Shown: in pieces, positions 60,553 through 64,000 of the stretch
Layout of the letters: every line of letters starts with the position of its first letter
How positions within the stretch are numbered: the first letter of the stretch is position 1
Assembly: GCA_964036045.1 (NCBI GenBank)
Contig: OZ038392.1
Location: 33,741,330-33,805,329, forward strand
Source of the DNA: Eutreptiella sp. 'Long Island Sound 2002'
Taxonomy: Eukaryota; Euglenozoa; Euglenophyceae; Eutreptiales; Eutreptiaceae
Reading direction: 5' to 3'
DNA length: 64,000 nt
Program-made: the position numbers and the translations under genes
The notes under the pieces: model-generated
Told to the model about the DNA's origin: nothing
What the model saw: the letters and a program-made list of their open reading frames with translations, nothing else
Databases searched by the model: none

Positions 60553-61289
60553 TCCATTCACTTACCTCGGGAAATTGCTTGACTGGGGGGGGGGGGGGGG
60601 TGCATGCTTTGAGGGGGGTGCGTGGGGTAGCTACCATAGGTGGATAGAAGCCATGCTGTTTGTTGTCAAGTGGGGTACGTGGTGGTAAGGGTTCGGCTGA
60701 ACGGCAAGGTGCACAAGTTGTGGGGCAGCGTTGGTTGGAAGAGAAAGAGCATGCCACATTTGTGTGCCAATTTTCCAATTTGTTGACTCTCAATGGAATG
60801 ATTGTCCAATTGGCCTTTTGGTGCAGGTATGCGGTGAACAACATGCATGCATATGTATTGCCAACATTTTTGAATTGGCAAACAATGAGGGCCAACATTT
60901 TTGCCGGGCAATTTGTGTTGTTTTGCGGCACCAAACAACCGTTGTTTTTCGGGCAAAAGGCAAAGGCACCCTCGCCCCCCCCCCCCCCGTGGCTTACCCA
61001 AAGGGGCATCGAGTGGGAAGCGCCCAACAAGTATTTTGCTACGCAAAGGTTTCAACATTTATGGCACCTATTCGTTTGCCATACAGCCATCACTTGCCAC
61101 AAGGTGGCCCCTACATTGCTCTCACCATCTTTGGCCCTAATGTTAGGCTCAACAACATAGCCCGAACATTGCTTTGAAAATATTTCCCCAAACGTACAAG
61201 GAAACAAAGGGCTTCCGTGGTGTGTATCACCTCCAAAAACAACCCCCCCAATGCAGATTGCCCGGCCTCTAGACCACCGCCTTCATCCC

Positions 61290-64000
61290 CTTGTTCAATC
61301 CCCCCCCCTGGGGGCTGTTTTCTGGTGGGCGTCGGGGTGTGGGGCCCCTGACGCCCCATCGAAAACAAGGTCCATACCGTACGTTACGCGACCCCCGGGG
61401 TAAAATCAAGGGGCCTCCAAAAACCTATGAAGCTACCCCTTAAAATGTTCGAAATTGAATTCTAAGAATGCGACTTTTCCCTTTTTTAGCCCACGAGGGT
61501 CGTTTTGGTGAGTTAGCAGCGTTTTAAGCGGTTTTTCGGGCAGTCTCCGGACATTTGGGGCTGAATTTTGTAGTGGCTGCTGTATGCAAATTGGGGTCAT
61601 TCTCCAGCCCCTTAAAATGACTGGCTTGTGCCGAAATGTCAGAAAAACACTCCCGTTGGCCGAAATTGGTAGTGTTTTGATGATTTATGGCCAATTTTGT
61701 ACATTTTTTGGCAGTTTTTTGCCATATTTTTGCCATATTTGGCATGTATACTTGCTGCCCATCTGACAAGGCCTTTTGGCCCATGGGGCAACCATAGCGG
61801 GCAAGAAGCATTGGGCAGAATCCGCTAGGCTCCGTTTTTGTGGGGCTTGGCCCACAAAAACGGAGCCTAGTGGCCGGCGCTTGCGCCGTTGAAACCGTTT
61901 TTTCATGGTTTTATTCTTCTCCGCTTCTGCATGGTTCTTTTTGCCTTTGTGTTCTTTGTCCTCCGTTGTCATGCAAACCGTTGCCGTGCGACCCCCTCTC
62001 GTGCAACTTTCCCCAGCTTATTCAAATCCCCCCCGCAGGGGGCTGGCTTCTGTGGGGGTCGGGGTGTTGGGGGCCCCTGACCCCGCGCCAGAAGCAGTGA
62101 CCAACTACTACGTTACGCGACCCCCCCCCCTTGGAAGACAGCCCTTCTCAAAACCCCGCAATGCAGCCCCTTAAAATAATCGCAATCGAATTCTAAGAAC
62201 GCGACGTTTCTTCTTTTGGGCCGATGATGGTCGTTTTGGTGAATTAGGACCGTTTTAAGCAGCTTTTGAGGCAGTCTCCGAAAATTTGGGGCTGAATTCC
62301 GTATTGCCTCTTGCTTGCCAAGTTACATCATGTTGTAGCCCCTTAAAATGACCGGCTCGGGCCAAAACGTCAGAAAAGCAACCTAATTGGCCAAGTCAGG
62401 TGCCTTTTTGATGATTTACGGTGAATTTTGTGCGTTTTTAGGCAGATTTTTGCCATTTTTTTCGCCATATTTGGCATGTATACTTGCTGCCCTTCTGGCA
62501 AACCTTTTCTGCCAACGGGGCAACCATATTGTGCAAGAGGCAAGAGGCAGCACCCGCTAGGCTACGTTTTTGTGGGGCTTGGCCCACAAAAACGGAGCCT
62601 AGCGACGGGCGCTGGCGCCGTTGTTCCCGTGTTTTCATGGTTTTCTCCTTCTCCGCCTATGAATGGTCTTTTTGCCTTTGTGCTCCTGGTCCTCCCTGTT
62701 CTCATCTGAGCATCCGTGCGACCCCACCTCGTGCATCTTTCCCCCGCTTGTTCAAATCCCCCCCGCAGGGGGCTGGCTTCTGTGGGGGTCGGGGTGTTGG
62801 GGGCCCCTGACCCCGCGCCAGAAGCAGTGACCAACTACTACGTTACGCCACCCCCCCCCCCTGGAAGACAGCCCTTCTCAAAACCCCGCAATGCAGCCCC
62901 TTAAAATGATCGCAATGGAATTCTAAGAATGCGACTTCTCTTCTTTTAGACCGATGATGTTCGTTTTGGTGAATTAGGACCGTTTTAAGCAGCTTTTCGG
63001 GCAGTCTCCGAAAATTTGGGGCTGAATTCCGTATTGGCTCTTGCTTGCGAAGTTACATCATGTTGTAGCCCCTTAAAATGACCGGCTCGGGCCAAAACGT
63101 CAGAAAAGCAACCTAATTGGCCAAGTCAGGTGCCTTTTTGATGATTTACGGTGAATTTTGTGCGTTTTTAGGCAATTTTTTGCCATTTTTTTCGCCATGT
63201 TTGGCATGTATACTTGCTGCCCATGTGGCAAACCTTTTCTGCCAACGGGGCAACCATATTCTGCAAGAAGCAAGAGGCAGCACCCGCTAGGCTACGTTTT
63301 TGTGGGGCTTGGCCCACAAAAACGGAGCCTAGCGGCCGGCGTTGGCGCCGTTGCTCCCGTGTTTTCATGGTTTTTTCCTTCTCCGCCTTTGAATGGTCTT
63401 TTTGCCTTTGTGCTCCTGGTCCTCCCCGTTCTCATCTGAGCATCCGTGCGACCCCACCTCGTGCATCTTTCCCCCGCTTGTTCAAATCCCCCCCGCAGGG
63501 GGCTGGCTTCTGTGGGGGTCGGGGTGTTGGGGGCCCCTGACCCCGCGCCAGAAGCAGTGACCAACTACTACGTTACGCGACCCCCCCCCCCTGAAAGACA
63601 GCCCTTCTCAAAACCCTGCAATGCAGCCCCTTAAAATGATCGCAATGGAATTCTAAGAACGCGACTTTTCTTCTTTTTGGCCGATGATGGTCGTTTCGGT
63701 GAATTAGGACCGTTTTTAGCAGCTTTTCGGGCAGTCTCTGAAAATTTGGGGCTGAATTTTGTATTGGCTCTTGCTTGCCAAGTTACATCCTGTTGTAGCC
63801 CCTTAAAATGACCGGCTCGGGCCAAAATGTCAGAAAAGCAACCTAATTGGCCAAGTCAGGTGCCTTTTTGATGATTTACGGTGAATTTTGTGCGTTTTTT
63901 GGCAGTTTTTTGCCATTTTTTTCGCCATATTTGGCATGTATACTTGCTGCCCATCTGGCAAACCTTTTCTGCCAACGGGGCAACCATATTGTGCAAGAGG
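61290..64000. repeat. Satellite family A, about 3.7 units, running off the window
   Basis: Opens with an A-prime block (CCCCCCCCCTGGGGGCTGTT), then family A units with hairpins at 61825, 62557 and 63287 (732 and 730 bp apart). The last two units are nearly identical. The window ends inside the next unit. Confidence 0.93.
61825..61870. repeat. Family A hairpin, TA variant
   Basis: 20-bp arms starting CTAGGCTCCGTTTTTGTGGG with a perfect partner and the 6-nt loop GCTTGG. Confidence 0.95.

Larger units (their letters stand above)
59717..61289. other. Non-satellite interruption
   Basis: A 1.6-kb stretch between satellite blocks. It contains a minisatellite, unique sequence, C and G tracts (60424, 60587, 60975), and a strong hairpin with direct repeats. 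Overlapping plus frames at 60660-61177 look partly coding but in mixed frames, so no gene is called. It ends at CTTGTTCAATCC, where the A-prime block resumes. Confidence 0.6.

Noticed and set aside
60660-61177. A gene in the satellite interruption
   Set aside because: Overlapping plus frames share coding-like pieces in different phases across G/C tracts; no single frame or splice solution was convincing.

Overview
The window comes from a large, intron-rich nuclear genome of a plastid-bearing eukaryote, most likely a microalga. Three things point there. A cytosolic ribosomal protein gene (eS12) and a methylenetetrahydrofolate reductase gene (MTHFR) are both split by GT-AG introns whose phases match at every joint I checked. 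A plastid-type PAP/fibrillin exon is present. Most of the DNA is intronic, intergenic or repetitive. Long G or C homopolymers (10-20 nt) are scattered through non-coding DNA. I cannot name the species.

Layout. 0-7.6 kb: a Tc1/mariner-type MITE, a transposase-like helix-turn-helix fragment, a two-exon coiled-coil gene with a small inverted-repeat element in its intron, a tRNA-like A/B-box repeat, an RNase H remnant, and an unrecognised two-exon gene. 7.6-17 kb: mostly non-coding, with short dispersed hairpin motifs. 17-19.1 kb: the fibrillin gene (minus strand). 18-20.7 kb: unrecognised plus-strand exons and a 10-bp-period minisatellite. 20.7-31.4 kb: mostly non-coding, with a membrane-anchored N-terminal exon (minus, about 23.2 kb) and an unrecognised gene end (minus, about 28.4-29 kb). 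31.4-42.9 kb: MTHFR (minus), 15 located exons over 11.5 kb. 42.9-43.07 kb: a 176-bp intergenic region from which MTHFR and eS12 diverge. 43.07-43.68 kb: eS12 (plus). 44.8-45.3 kb: three 152-bp tandem copies, each with AATAAA. 45.8-64 kb: a composite satellite made of a 714-bp family (about 15 units) flanked by a related 730-bp family, interrupted by a 1.6-kb non-satellite segment. Every satellite unit carries a strong hairpin of about 46 nt.

Functional links are few. MTHFR makes 5-methyl-THF for methionine synthesis, eS12 is part of the 40S ribosome, and the shared promoter between them is the only plausible co-regulation visible. The most unusual content is the satellite domain, where hairpin arms change in a paired way between and within families and where family switches cluster at one short motif. 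Also notable are a set of short dispersed hairpins with varying arms and the repeat-filled long MTHFR introns. Exon borders were read by eye from homology, phase and splice consensus; no search or alignment was run.
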